In this document: positions 14,412-22,277 of the stretch, in pieces
Layout: each line of letters opens with the position of its first letter
Numbering within the stretch: the first letter of the stretch is position 1
Translations under genes and position numbers: made by a program
Origin: Lachnoclostridium sp. UBA5890
GTDB lineage: Bacteria; Bacillota; Clostridia; Lachnospirales; Lachnospiraceae
NCBI GenBank assembly: GCA_002431395.1
Contig: DJEU01000058.1
Coordinates: 1 to 24,494, forward strand
DNA: 24,494 bases
Direction of reading: 5' to 3'
Notes under the pieces: model-generated
What the model saw: the letters and a program-made list of their open reading frames with translations, nothing else
What the model was told of the DNA's origin: nothing
Databases searched by the model: none

Positions 14412-15029
14412 CTATCGAAACCATTCCCACAGCCAGAACCCATACTCCACATTTTCGCCGCCTTCGAGCAGCATATCGTACTCCTCTTCCGTCAGATTTT
14501 CTTTCAATTTCTCTTTCGACTCATCTGGAACTGTCTGGTACGTACTATCCACAAAACACAACGTAGGATACAAGATACACCACCAATTTTTCCCAGTCGC
14601 CTCACCGATTCGCACATTTAATGCATTATAATTTCCCGCCGGAAACACCATGTCACCATACTGTTTTACCGGAAAATAGCAGTTTTCCAGTGTCGCCGTA
14701 ACCGGATAATCATATCCTTTTTTCTCTATGTAATTTGCCGCACATTGCTCAATTTCCGGGATCTGCGCCTGAATCACAAGAGCCGCTGCTTCCACCGAAT
14801 CACTCTTCTTCACTTTTTTGCGCAGCATTTTTACAATTTCTTCCTTCACTTCCAGCTTTAGTTTTTGGTCCATTTCGAGATCACTGTTTGCCACAACATG
14901 AAGACGAATTACTTCTTTTGCGATATCTTCCTGCATTTCCTTTGCCGCCGTAGCTTCTCCGTAAAAATGCATCAGCACACATACTCCCAAAACCGCCGCT
15001 CCAAATAAACAACATTTTAAAACTTTCAT
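14412..15029 (-). CDS. spoIIR: stage II sporulation protein R
   Basis: A 205-aa SpoIIR. In Bacillus it is made in the forespore under sigma-F, is secreted into the intermembrane space and triggers SpoIIGA to process pro-sigma-E in the mother cell. The N-terminal signal or anchor helix (about 5-28) is followed by the family motifs IRLHVVANSD, DQKLKLEVKEEIV, YFPVKQYGDMVFPAGNYNALNVRIGEATGKNWWCILYPTLCFVD. AGGAGGG precedes the ATG. Its presence indicates a sporulation programme or its remnant. It is codirectional with the flagellar operon, with only the repeat array between, so readthrough could transcribe the array. No terminator is visible in the 70 bp after its stop. Confidence 0.95.
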   Translation of the reverse strand: MKVLKCCLFGAAVLGVCVLMHFYGEATAAKEMQEDIAKEVIRLHVVANSDLEMDQKLKLEVKEEIVKMLRKKVKKSDSVEAAALVIQAQIPEIEQCAANYIEKKGYDYPVTATLENCYFPVKQYGDMVFPAGNYNALNVRIGEATGKNWWCILYPTLCFVDSTYQTVPDESKEKLKENLTEEEYDMLLEGGENVEYGFWLWEWFR

Positions 15030-15052
15030 AATACCCTCCTGATGAATTACTC

Positions 15053-15087
15053 AAATACTAGTATTTCCAAAATTTTTCTCGTTATAC
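15053..15087 (-). promoter_or_regulatory. palindrome and weak sigma-F-like boxes upstream of spoIIR
   Basis: A perfect 14-bp palindrome AAATACTAGTATTT (15053-15066) overlaps a minus-strand GGAAATACTA (15068-15059), which fits the sigma-F -10 pattern GGNRANANTW. GTATA (15087-15083) could be the -35, but the spacer is 14 bases instead of about 16. This is a candidate only. Confidence 0.35.
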
Positions 15088-15109
15088 AGGGAAACCATAA
15101 CGTTATAAA

Positions 15110-15138
15110 TTGCGAAAACAACTTTTCCATGTTATAAT
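15110..15138 (+). promoter_or_regulatory. promoter of the structured leader and ispE
   Basis: TTGCGA (15110-15115), a 17-base spacer and TATAAT (15133-15138). Transcription would begin near 15145, giving a leader of about 225 bases before ispE. Confidence 0.65.
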
Positions 15139-15158
15139 AGTTTAATAATAACGTAACT

Positions 15159-15335
15159 ATTCAGGCTCTAATGTATGGAAATCAATGAATCGTCGTGCTT
15201 GCACGTAAGAGACTTTAATTTCCATACATTGGGAGCCTAATAGGGCTCCCCCTCCACATATGAGCATTTTTAGCCTTGCCAAAGGCGAGAAAGAATACGA
15301 AGTGTTCGAAATGCGACTGTGGAGAGAGCCTGAAT
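15159..15335 (+). ncRNA. structured leader RNA upstream of ispE, riboswitch-like, class not recognised
   Basis: Several nested pairings are visible on the plus strand. Hairpin A: AATGTATGGAAAT (15170-15182) with ATTTCCATACATT (15218-15230), 13 bp perfect, with an inner CGTGC-TT-GCACG. Domain B: CTCCACA (15252-15258) with TGTGGAG (15318-15324), enclosing GCATTT/AAATGC (15264-15269 and 15309-15314), GCCTT/AAGGC (15273-15277 and 15282-15286) and CGAA-GTG-TTCG (15298-15308). The segment ATTCAGGCTCT (15159-15169) can pair with GAGCCT (15233-15238) or fully with AGAGCCTGAAT (15325-15335). GGCTCCC (15244-15250) can likewise pair with GGGAGCC (15231-15237) or GAGCC (15326-15330). Such competing pairings are typical of regulatory leaders. 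A small non-autonomous transposon with terminal inverted repeats is the alternative, but I see no target duplication. Confidence 0.55.
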
Positions 15336-15370
15336 CATTACTAAATAACATTAATGTAAGGGGGATACAC

Positions 15371-16234
15371 ATGGATTCCACATGGATCAATGCTCCAGCC
15401 AAGATCAATCTCGGTTTGGATGTTATTCGCCGCCGCGATGACGGCTATCATGAAGTAAAAATGATCATGCAAAGCATACGGCTCTTTGACCGTTTGACAT
15501 TAAAAAAGACAAAAACGCCAGACATCAGTCTGACCACAAATCTCCATTTTCTTCCCGTCAACGAAGACAACCTTGTCTACAAAAGTGCGAAACTGCTAAT
15601 GGAAGAGTTTGGAATTTCCGAAGGAGTGTCGATCACGCTCGATAAACGGATTCCGGTTGCCGCCGGTATGGCGGGTGGAAGTACCGATGCCGCTTCGTGC
15701 ATGATCGCAATGAACCGCCTCTTCGACCTTGGTCTCTCCGACGAAGATCTGAAAGAACGCGGAGTGAAACTTGGCGCCGACATTCCTTACTGCATTCAAA
15801 AGGGAACGGCACTATCTGAAGGAATCGGTGAAATATTGTCGCCTCTTCCGGCTGCGCCATCTTGTCATGTACTGATTGCCAAACCGGCCTTCCATGTGTC
15901 GACAAAATTTGTCTATTCCAATCTTGTGCTCGACGAAACGACCGAACATCCGGATATCGACACAATGATCGAGTGCATTCGGAAAAGAGACCTGCAGGGG
16001 CTCTGCGATAATATGGCAAACATACTGGAAACCGTTACCATTCCGGCGCATCCCGACATTGCCCTCATCAAACAGACCATGATGGAAAATGGCGCAATGG
16101 GCGCTCTGATGAGCGGAAGCGGTCCGACCGTCTTTGGCATTTACGAAAGCGAGAAAGAAGCCATGCGCGCCAAAGAAATCTGCCGGGCTCTCCCTTGCCG
16201 ATGCTTTGTTTATGTAACCGATTTATACCGCTAA
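15371..16234 (+). CDS. ispE: 4-diphosphocytidyl-2-C-methyl-D-erythritol kinase
   Basis: A 287-aa GHMP kinase of the non-mevalonate isoprenoid pathway; it phosphorylates CDP-ME at the 2-hydroxyl using ATP in the cytoplasm. Visible motifs are the N-terminal APAKINLGLDV with RRDDGYHEV, the ATP-binding PVAAGMAGGSTDAA glycine loop, LGADIPY, and the C-terminal MSGSGPTVFG. The frame is open from 15260, but ATG 15371 is chosen because AAGGGGG lies 7-13 bases before it and MDSTWINAPAKINLG aligns with the family start; the upstream part overlaps the structured leader. The LRR protein gene follows after 16 bp and is likely cotranscribed. Confidence 0.96.
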   Translation: MDSTWINAPAKINLGLDVIRRRDDGYHEVKMIMQSIRLFDRLTLKKTKTPDISLTTNLHFLPVNEDNLVYKSAKLLMEEFGISEGVSITLDKRIPVAAGMAGGSTDAASCMIAMNRLFDLGLSDEDLKERGVKLGADIPYCIQKGTALSEGIGEILSPLPAAPSCHVLIAKPAFHVSTKFVYSNLVLDETTEHPDIDTMIECIRKRDLQGLCDNMANILETVTIPAHPDIALIKQTMMENGAMGALMSGSGPTVFGIYESEKEAMRAKEICRALPCRCFVYVTDLYR

Positions 16235-16250
16235 AGGAGGAAAAAGAAAA

Positions 16251-17903
16251 ATGAAACGATTCACGAAATTACTGGGCAGCATTACCCTTTCAACCGCCCT
16301 TGTCATCAGCTCACTCGCTGTCATGCCGGAGAGCAGGGTTGCCGTTCAAGCAGCGGAAAACAATGATTCCTTTGAAATGACAGATAGTTCTCTGTTTCAG
16401 GCAGAATATGTAAATGGGGTTTATACGATCACGGGATTTGACGGCCTCTACAATGCCTCTTCCATCGTCGTTCCTTATGAACTCAATGGAATCCCGGTCC
16501 GCGCAATTGACGCCGCATTTTGTGGAAAAACAAACTGCTTGACCGTATACCTTCCCGACAGCATCTCGATCATTGGATCCAAAACCTTTGCTGCTTCGTC
16601 GGTAGAATATGTAAAAAGTTATTCGAATTCCAAAATCAAGGAAATTATTGCGCAGCCAATCGCGGGTGAAATTGAAACCGGTTCCATCGATATACCTGTA
16701 CTGGAAACCCCGGAAATTGATACCGGAAACACTGGGATATCCCAAGAAAAACCGGAACTTTCCGATACTCTGCCGGTTTCTTTGAAAACCATTGAAGACA
16801 ATGCATTTAAAGATTCCAAAATCAAGAGCATTACCATCGTCAGTCATATGGATAAAATTGGAAAATATGCATTTGCCAACACACCTAACTTCCTCGACTT
16901 TACACTTGCTGTCGGAGCTTCCGTCGATAACATCGATGACTACGCATTTTCCTGCACCCAGGTTCATTCGATTACCATCAACGGAACCATCAACCGCCTC
17001 GGAAATTATGCGGTAGAAAAAACCGCGAACATCAGCGACTTTACCGTAAGCGACACCGGTTCGATCTCCACGATCGGAGACCACGCATTTTACAATAGTG
17101 GCATTCACTACATCGTATTGAAAGGTTCCGTCACAAGCATTGGCTCCTATGCCTTTGCAAGTTGTGGAAATATTTTACAGGTAGAAGTTTCCTCAAACAC
17201 CAATTACACATTGGGCGAATATGCATTTAACTGCGCGCAGATCCACAATGTATACTTTTCCGAAGGACTTACTACCATTGAAAAAGGAACGTTTGAAAAA
17301 TGTGGAAACCTCGAAAAAGTGCAGCTTCCGCAGTCCCTCAAACACATTGGCGACGATGCTTTCAAAAATGTACCAAACTTGAAAGAAATCAATATTCCAT
17401 CCGACACCACCATCGCTTCTTCCGCGTTTGAAGGCGTCGGCGATTCCACGAAAAAAGCACTTGCTGCAAGCGGAAATACAAATGCACTCGTACTTTTAGG
17501 CATGTCCGTTGTACCGACAAGCACCCCGGCACCGGTTCCTGAAGCAGCCGTAATCGCGCCTTCTACCCAGGCACCTGCGAAAGTCAGTGTAGGAAAAGTC
17601 AAACTTACTTCCGTTAAGAAGAAAAAAGCAAAAGCTACTCTTACATGGAAAAAAGTAAAAGGTGCTTCCGGTTATACCATTTACAAAAAGGTGGTAAAAA
17701 ATGGTACAAAAGCAAAAAAAGCCAAAAAGATCAAATTTGTGAAAGTGAAAAATGTCTCCGCAAAGACGACAAAATTTACGATCAAATTAAAGAAAAAGGC
17801 GACAACGTCCTTCTATATCAAAGCATTTGTTAAAACAAAAGTAAACGGAAAGACGAAAACCGTATATGGCAAAGCCTCAAATACGAAAAAAGTAAAAGCC
17901 TGA
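16251..17903 (+). CDS. secreted BspA-type leucine-rich-repeat (LRR_5) protein with lysine-rich Fn3-like C-terminus
   Basis: A 550-aa exported protein. A signal peptide (about 1-35, ending VQA-A) is followed by Treponema/BspA-type LRR_5 repeats (about 60-410) recognisable by recurring 'I...AF..C..I..V.L...I..IG..AF' units. A Pro/Thr/Ala linker (about 415-440) leads to a lysine-rich Fn3-like domain (about 445-550: ATLTWKKVKGASGYTIYKKV...FYIKAFVKTKVNGKTKTVYGKAS). No sortase motif or C-terminal membrane helix is present; attachment could be electrostatic through the very basic C-terminus (inference). BspA-type LRR proteins are often surface adhesins, but a specific ligand cannot be named. AGGAGG precedes the ATG, and the strong terminator follows the stop. 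Confidence 0.88.
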   Translation: MKRFTKLLGSITLSTALVISSLAVMPESRVAVQAAENNDSFEMTDSSLFQAEYVNGVYTITGFDGLYNASSIVVPYELNGIPVRAIDAAFCGKTNCLTVYLPDSISIIGSKTFAASSVEYVKSYSNSKIKEIIAQPIAGEIETGSIDIPVLETPEIDTGNTGISQEKPELSDTLPVSLKTIEDNAFKDSKIKSITIVSHMDKIGKYAFANTPNFLDFTLAVGASVDNIDDYAFSCTQVHSITINGTINRLGNYAVEKTANISDFTVSDTGSISTIGDHAFYNSGIHYIVLKGSVTSIGSYAFASCGNILQVEVSSNTNYTLGEYAFNCAQIHNVYFSEGLTTIEKGTFEKCGNLEKVQLPQSLKHIGDDAFKNVPNLKEINIPSDTTIASSAFEGVGDSTKKALAASGNTNALVLLGMSVVPTSTPAPVPEAAVIAPSTQAPAKVSVGKVKLTSVKKKKAKATLTWKKVKGASGYTIYKKVVKNGTKAKKAKKIKFVKVKNVSAKTTKFTIKLKKKATTSFYIKAFVKTKVNGKTKTVYGKASNTKKVKA

Positions 17904-17910
17904 CAAAAAC

Positions 17911-17941
17911 AAGCCTCCCTGAATCGAACTCAGGGAGGCTT
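17911..17941. terminator. bidirectional intrinsic terminator
   Basis: A perfect 12-bp stem, AAGCCTCCCTGA (17911-17922) with TCAGGGAGGCTT (17930-17941), loop of 7. The minus strand is followed by GTTTTTG and the plus strand by ATCTTT. It serves the convergent LRR gene and rmuC. Confidence 0.88.
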
Positions 17942-17945
17942 ATCT

Positions 17946-18788
17946 TTACTGCCAGTCTGTATCATCTAACATTTCTAATTTTTTCTTCAGCATTCTCGTA
18001 CGCCTGCCGACAAGCATGTCGAGTTCCTTTTCCGACTGCTCTAATCTTTTCTGGAGATTCAGCAAAACTTCCTCGTAATTGTCCACCTCCGAGCGCACTT
18101 CCGTCAAAACACGCCACACATCGCCGCTCTTTTCCTGAATCTCAAGCGTGCGGAATCCCATCTGCAAACTATTTAATAGCACTCCGATACTCGCCGGCGA
18201 AGCCATCGTTACCTTGTAAAGCCGCATCAATTCCTGCGCCAACCCAAGTTTTACCGATGCCACATAAATCGCCTCGATTGGAAAAAACAACACGGCAAAA
18301 TCTGTCGTATACGGCGGCAAAATGTACTTATCATGAATGTCTTTCGCAAATGATTTCACGCGGTTTTTAAATACGATTGCCACATCTTCCGCCATTTCCC
18401 TGTTTCCACTCTGCAACGCCTCTTCGTATTGAAGATACGCATCCAATGGAAACTTCGAGTCAATCGGAAGATATACCGGTTCTTCGTATCTTCCGGGAAG
18501 TTTCACCGCATATTCTACACGTGTAGTTCGTCCCGGAATTACCATGCACTCCGTCTCATATTGATCGGGAGTAAGTGTCTCATCAAGAATGCTTCCCAGC
18601 TGCCATTCACCCCAGATTCCGCGGGTTTTCACCCCGGTAAACATCCGCTGCAGTCCGGCGACTTCCCGCCGGATCTCCTCAATCTGCGGATTGATCTCCG
18701 GTTTCCGGTTTTGGCGCTGCATCGCTATCATCAGATATACATTGGAAATAACCAGCAGAATCACAATAATGCCAAGTAAAATTTCCAT
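17946..18788 (-). CDS. rmuC: RmuC-family protein (short form)
   Basis: A 280-aa RmuC protein, a family with a predicted nuclease fold that limits inversion-type recombination in E. coli; its biochemical activity is poorly known. It has an N-terminal membrane helix (about 3-23), a very short coiled coil and the conserved core: GVKTRGIWGEWQLGSILDETL, YEEPVYLPIDSKFPLDAYLQY, FAKDIHDKYI, TDFAVLFFPIEAIYV and the MASPASIGVLLNSLQMG helix. E. coli RmuC is about 475 aa, mainly through a long coiled-coil region that is nearly missing here, as in several clostridial members. The start is supported by AAAGGAGG. It lies 15 bp after the GH3 stop and is the last gene of the run before the terminator. Confidence 0.9.
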   Translation of the reverse strand: MEILLGIIVILLVISNVYLMIAMQRQNRKPEINPQIEEIRREVAGLQRMFTGVKTRGIWGEWQLGSILDETLTPDQYETECMVIPGRTTRVEYAVKLPGRYEEPVYLPIDSKFPLDAYLQYEEALQSGNREMAEDVAIVFKNRVKSFAKDIHDKYILPPYTTDFAVLFFPIEAIYVASVKLGLAQELMRLYKVTMASPASIGVLLNSLQMGFRTLEIQEKSGDVWRVLTEVRSEVDNYEEVLLNLQKRLEQSEKELDMLVGRRTRMLKKKLEMLDDTDWQ

Positions 18789-18803
18789 TGTCGTCCTCCT
18801 TTA

Positions 18804-21620
18804 TTAACGTAACGCAAAATCAAACTCCGGATTTCCGTCAAGTTCTGCGACATTCTGTTGTATATTTTTCCCAGTATTAGTGAAGATAAATTTGTGAATC
18901 TTCACACCGCTCTGCACAAAATACAAGCGTACAACGATATACTGCGTCGCCATATAAACCTTCTTATCGATAGTCCGAGTCTCACCGTCCGTTCCGTTGA
19001 ACGTCACGACACCAACCGGCACACTCTGACTGAAAATCGTCATTGGAATCTGCGCCAGTTCCCCGGATTCTGAGGAATACTCGATATGCAGATCATACAG
19101 ATGACCGGTCGGCACATCAATCGCAAATACGAAACTGCTGCCCTTTGAGGTATCGATTCCATCCATCGGGATCTCGCCCTTTTCGTCAAATGTATAATAT
19201 ACAATATCTTCCATATTAAAGTCTGACTTATCTTCCGGCTTATGGAGAATTTCCACTGTCTCCGCTTCGCCATTCATCCTTGCAAATGCCGGAAGGCTCA
19301 TAAGCTGGCGGCAGATATTGGCGGCACTTCGCTGCAATTCGCCGCGTGTCAATGTGCCGGCCGCAAGCTCTTTTAAGGTATTATCGTCTGTGCGGTTTTC
19401 GTCGCCCTGCGGACACACCATATAAATATCATTTTGCGCGCGCACCATGGATGCAAAGTCGTTTCCGACACCTTTTGTCCCGGATTGGTTATTGATCTTC
19501 GCCCACCAGTCCGTCATCACGATACCGGTAAAGCCCCATTGGTTACGCAAAATGGTTGTATTTAATTCGTATCTTCCGGCAGTCCAGACTCCGTTCAAAC
19601 GCCCATACGTCGTCATGATCGAATCCGCCTGCGCCTCTTTTACCGCAATCTCAAAACCTTTCAGATAAATTTCACGAAGGGCGCGCTCCGAAACGATTGA
19701 ATCCACGTCATGTCGTTTCTTTTCCTGATTATTGGCGGCAAAATGTTTGAGTGTTCCGGTCACTCCCTGCTTTTTCAAACCACGGAGTTCCGCCGCAGCC
19801 ATCTTACCGGAAACAAGAGGATCTTCTGAAAAATATTCAAAATTTCGCCCATTTAACGGATGTCTGTGAATATTGATTCCCGGTCCTAAAATATTGTCGA
19901 TTTTATTGGAAATCATTTCCAGTCCCAGGCATTCAAACAATTGCTCGACTAACGCCGTATTCCACGTGCAGGCGATCAATGTTCCATTTGGCAGACTGAA
20001 CGCTTTCTTTCCGCAGTCAATACGCATTCCCGATGGGCCGTCAGAACAACAGCCGCAAGGGATTCCCATTTTTTTCAAATGCTCCGAAACGCCGCCATAT
20101 GCAGCAGCCGTTCCCGGTGTCACTTTCGGACTTCCCATGCCTTCTCCGCGCACGATGCACGACAGATCCTCGTCAGAAAACTGTGCGACAAATTCCTCCA
20201 TCGTGATTTTTCCATCTGCCACATCTTTCAGCACATACCCGTTGTCTCCCGTGTATGCAATCTCTTCCGGCAGATTTTCCTCGCGTTTTTTCACTTCCTG
20301 TTTTTCGCCTGTCGGAACCGCTTCATGCGTCAGTTCAAATTTGCCGTTTCCATCTTTTTCTATTTTAAAGCGGTCAAATGCCTCAACCGGCGCAAGTGCC
20401 TGTTCCAGTTTTTCGATCACTTTCTGCTGAATGATCTCAAAATTTGCGCCTTCTTCCGCATTACGGACATCGGAACCCACATAAATCCGGTATGTCCCCG
20501 GTTCAAGTACCATACAATACGGCGCACCGGTAACTCCGGAATCGTCATACGATGCAAGGGCAGAAAACGGAATGGATATTTTTACCATTTCTTTTTCACC
20601 CGGTTCGATCACACCCGTTTTTGCAAATCCGCAAAGACTGCGGGCGGGCTTACCGAGTTTTCCCTGGGGAGCTTCCGCATATGCTTGAACCACGTGTTTT
20701 CCCGCGGTTTTTCCGATGTTTTTTACCTGAACCTGAATCTCACATCCGAAGTCTTCCCGAATGGAAAAATCGATGCAGGTATCGCGAAATGCCGTATAAG
20801 AAAGGCCATAACCAAACGGATACAGCACTTCTTCTTTTGCCACCGTTTCAAAATACCGGTAGCCGACATAAATGTCTTCCACATAAAAGTTTTTGTCTTC
20901 GCCGCCAAAATAAGGCGAGGATGGGTAATTCTCTACTTTTTTTGCAATCGTATCGGTCAAATGTCCACAAGGGGACACTCTTCCGGTCAGCACATCGGCG
21001 ACACCATAACCGCCGACCATGCCTCCCTGCCACACGATCATCTGCGCCTGGCAGGCCTGCAGACATGGGTGCGACAGATCAATGATACTTCCGATATTGA
21101 AAAGCACCGCCGTTTTCTCAAAATACGACGTCACTTTTTCGATCATATCAATCTCCCGCTTTGAAAGCTGATAGGCTCCTTCGGCATCGACATTATCGCG
21201 GTCCTCGCCGGCCGTCCTTCCAATAATTACCAATGCCGTGTTATTTCGGAGTGATGCGTCGCGGACAAACTCTTCTTCCAGCGGCATCTCCACCTGCGAC
21301 CACGGCTCATTTGCCCAGCCGATTCCCTCATCAAACGGGTTTTCTTTTTCCCATTTCTCATAGGTTTCGCGTACGGTTTCATCCACACTTAGCCCTGGCT
21401 CTTCCCGCAGCGCATCCAAAATCCCGGTCACACTGGAAACATTTACCATTCCACCGGAACCCGTTCCACTTTTATAGTAATTGTTTTGAATTCTTCCAAA
21501 TACAGCGACACGGCAGCCCTCCTGCAATGGCAGTGTGTGCGCTTCATTTTTCAAAAGCACACACCCCTCTGCAGATACCTGTCTTGCTGTCTCTACATAT
21601 TTATTCCAGTCCAATACCAT
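18804..21620 (-). CDS. domain-swapped GH3 beta-glycosidase, cytoplasmic
   Basis: A 938-aa family 3 glycoside hydrolase with the domains in reversed order. The alpha/beta sandwich comes first (about 1-270: SAEGCVLLKNEAHTLPL, VVIIGRTAGEDRDN-like, PFGYGLSYTAF near 275). A Fn3-like module follows (about 280-400), then the TIM barrel (about 475-780) with SDGPSGMR, GPGINIHRHPLNGRNFEYFSEDP, KHFAANNQE and the nucleophile Asp704 in GIVMTDWW. A beta-sandwich CBM6-like domain ends it (about 810-930). This order is known from Ruminococcus and Butyrivibrio beta-glucosidases. There is no signal peptide, so it probably hydrolyses imported oligosaccharides. GGGGG precedes the ATG. It starts 21 bp after upp, which is unusual company for a glycosidase. 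Confidence 0.93.
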   Translation of the reverse strand: MVLDWNKYVETARQVSAEGCVLLKNEAHTLPLQEGCRVAVFGRIQNNYYKSGTGSGGMVNVSSVTGILDALREEPGLSVDETVRETYEKWEKENPFDEGIGWANEPWSQVEMPLEEEFVRDASLRNNTALVIIGRTAGEDRDNVDAEGAYQLSKREIDMIEKVTSYFEKTAVLFNIGSIIDLSHPCLQACQAQMIVWQGGMVGGYGVADVLTGRVSPCGHLTDTIAKKVENYPSSPYFGGEDKNFYVEDIYVGYRYFETVAKEEVLYPFGYGLSYTAFRDTCIDFSIREDFGCEIQVQVKNIGKTAGKHVVQAYAEAPQGKLGKPARSLCGFAKTGVIEPGEKEMVKISIPFSALASYDDSGVTGAPYCMVLEPGTYRIYVGSDVRNAEEGANFEIIQQKVIEKLEQALAPVEAFDRFKIEKDGNGKFELTHEAVPTGEKQEVKKREENLPEEIAYTGDNGYVLKDVADGKITMEEFVAQFSDEDLSCIVRGEGMGSPKVTPGTAAAYGGVSEHLKKMGIPCGCCSDGPSGMRIDCGKKAFSLPNGTLIACTWNTALVEQLFECLGLEMISNKIDNILGPGINIHRHPLNGRNFEYFSEDPLVSGKMAAAELRGLKKQGVTGTLKHFAANNQEKKRHDVDSIVSERALREIYLKGFEIAVKEAQADSIMTTYGRLNGVWTAGRYELNTTILRNQWGFTGIVMTDWWAKINNQSGTKGVGNDFASMVRAQNDIYMVCPQGDENRTDDNTLKELAAGTLTRGELQRSAANICRQLMSLPAFARMNGEAETVEILHKPEDKSDFNMEDIVYYTFDEKGEIPMDGIDTSKGSSFVFAIDVPTGHLYDLHIEYSSESGELAQIPMTIFSQSVPVGVVTFNGTDGETRTIDKKVYMATQYIVVRLYFVQSGVKIHKFIFTNTGKNIQQNVAELDGNPEFDFALR

Positions 21621-21641
21621 GTTGCATTCCCCCGGTATATA

Positions 21642-22274
21642 TTATTTTGTTCCGAAAATACGGTCGCCGGCATCACCAAGTCCCGGACAGATATACGCCG
21701 CTTCGTTCAATTCACGATCCAAATGTCCTACATAGATCTGAATATCCGGATGTGCTTCCTGAAGTCGTTTTACACCTTCCGGTGCTGCAATGATGCACAA
21801 GAACTTAATATTTTTTCCACCATGCTGTTTGATAAAATCTACCGCCGCAATTGCGGAACCACCTGTCGCAAGCATTGGATCCGTCACTACGATCAATCGT
21901 TCTTCGATCGGATCCGGCAATTTGCAGTAATACTCGTGCGGTTCATGTGTTTCTTCATCGCGGTACAATCCGATATGTCCGATCTTTGCGGTCGGCACAA
22001 GTGCCGTAATTCCGCTTACCATACCAAGTCCGGCACGAAGAATCGGCACAACTGCCATTTTTCTTCCGGCAATCATCGGTGTCTTGCAAGTCTCAATCGG
22101 TGTCTCGACCGTCACATCTTCCGTCGGAAGGTCGCGAAGTGCTTCATATCCCATAAGCATCGCAATTTCTTCTACCAGTGAACGAAATTCATTGGTTCCT
22201 GTCGTCTTATCTCTCAATCTTGAAATTTTGTGCTGGATCAATGGGTGATCCAAATACGTAACTTGTCCTGCCAT
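21642..22274 (-). CDS. upp: uracil phosphoribosyltransferase
   Basis: A 210-aa enzyme of normal length converting uracil and PRPP to UMP in pyrimidine salvage. Family motifs: the N-terminal DHPLIQHKISRLRD, the VPILRAGLGMV segment, the PRPP-binding loop IVVTDPMLATGGSA and the C-terminal YICPGLGDAGDRIFGTK uracil-binding region. It begins 3 bp after the uracil permease stop, so salvage and uptake are made from one message. Confidence 0.97.
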   Translation of the reverse strand: MAGQVTYLDHPLIQHKISRLRDKTTGTNEFRSLVEEIAMLMGYEALRDLPTEDVTVETPIETCKTPMIAGRKMAVVPILRAGLGMVSGITALVPTAKIGHIGLYRDEETHEPHEYYCKLPDPIEERLIVVTDPMLATGGSAIAAVDFIKQHGGKNIKFLCIIAAPEGVKRLQEAHPDIQIYVGHLDRELNEAAYICPGLGDAGDRIFGTK

Positions 22275-22277
22275 AAT

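Noticed and set aside
15159..15335. 6S RNA or a known riboswitch class
   Set aside because: The 11-bp closing stem and length recall 6S RNA, but the multi-branched interior with competing partners does not fit, and I recognise no conserved riboswitch core.
15159..15335. MITE-type insertion with 11-bp terminal inverted repeats
   Set aside because: No target-site duplication flanks it, and it sits right behind a promoter reading into ispE. Kept only as an alternative explanation.
15260..15370. Extended ispE start
   Set aside because: The added 37 residues match nothing in the family and overlap the structured leader. AAGGGGG supports ATG 15371.
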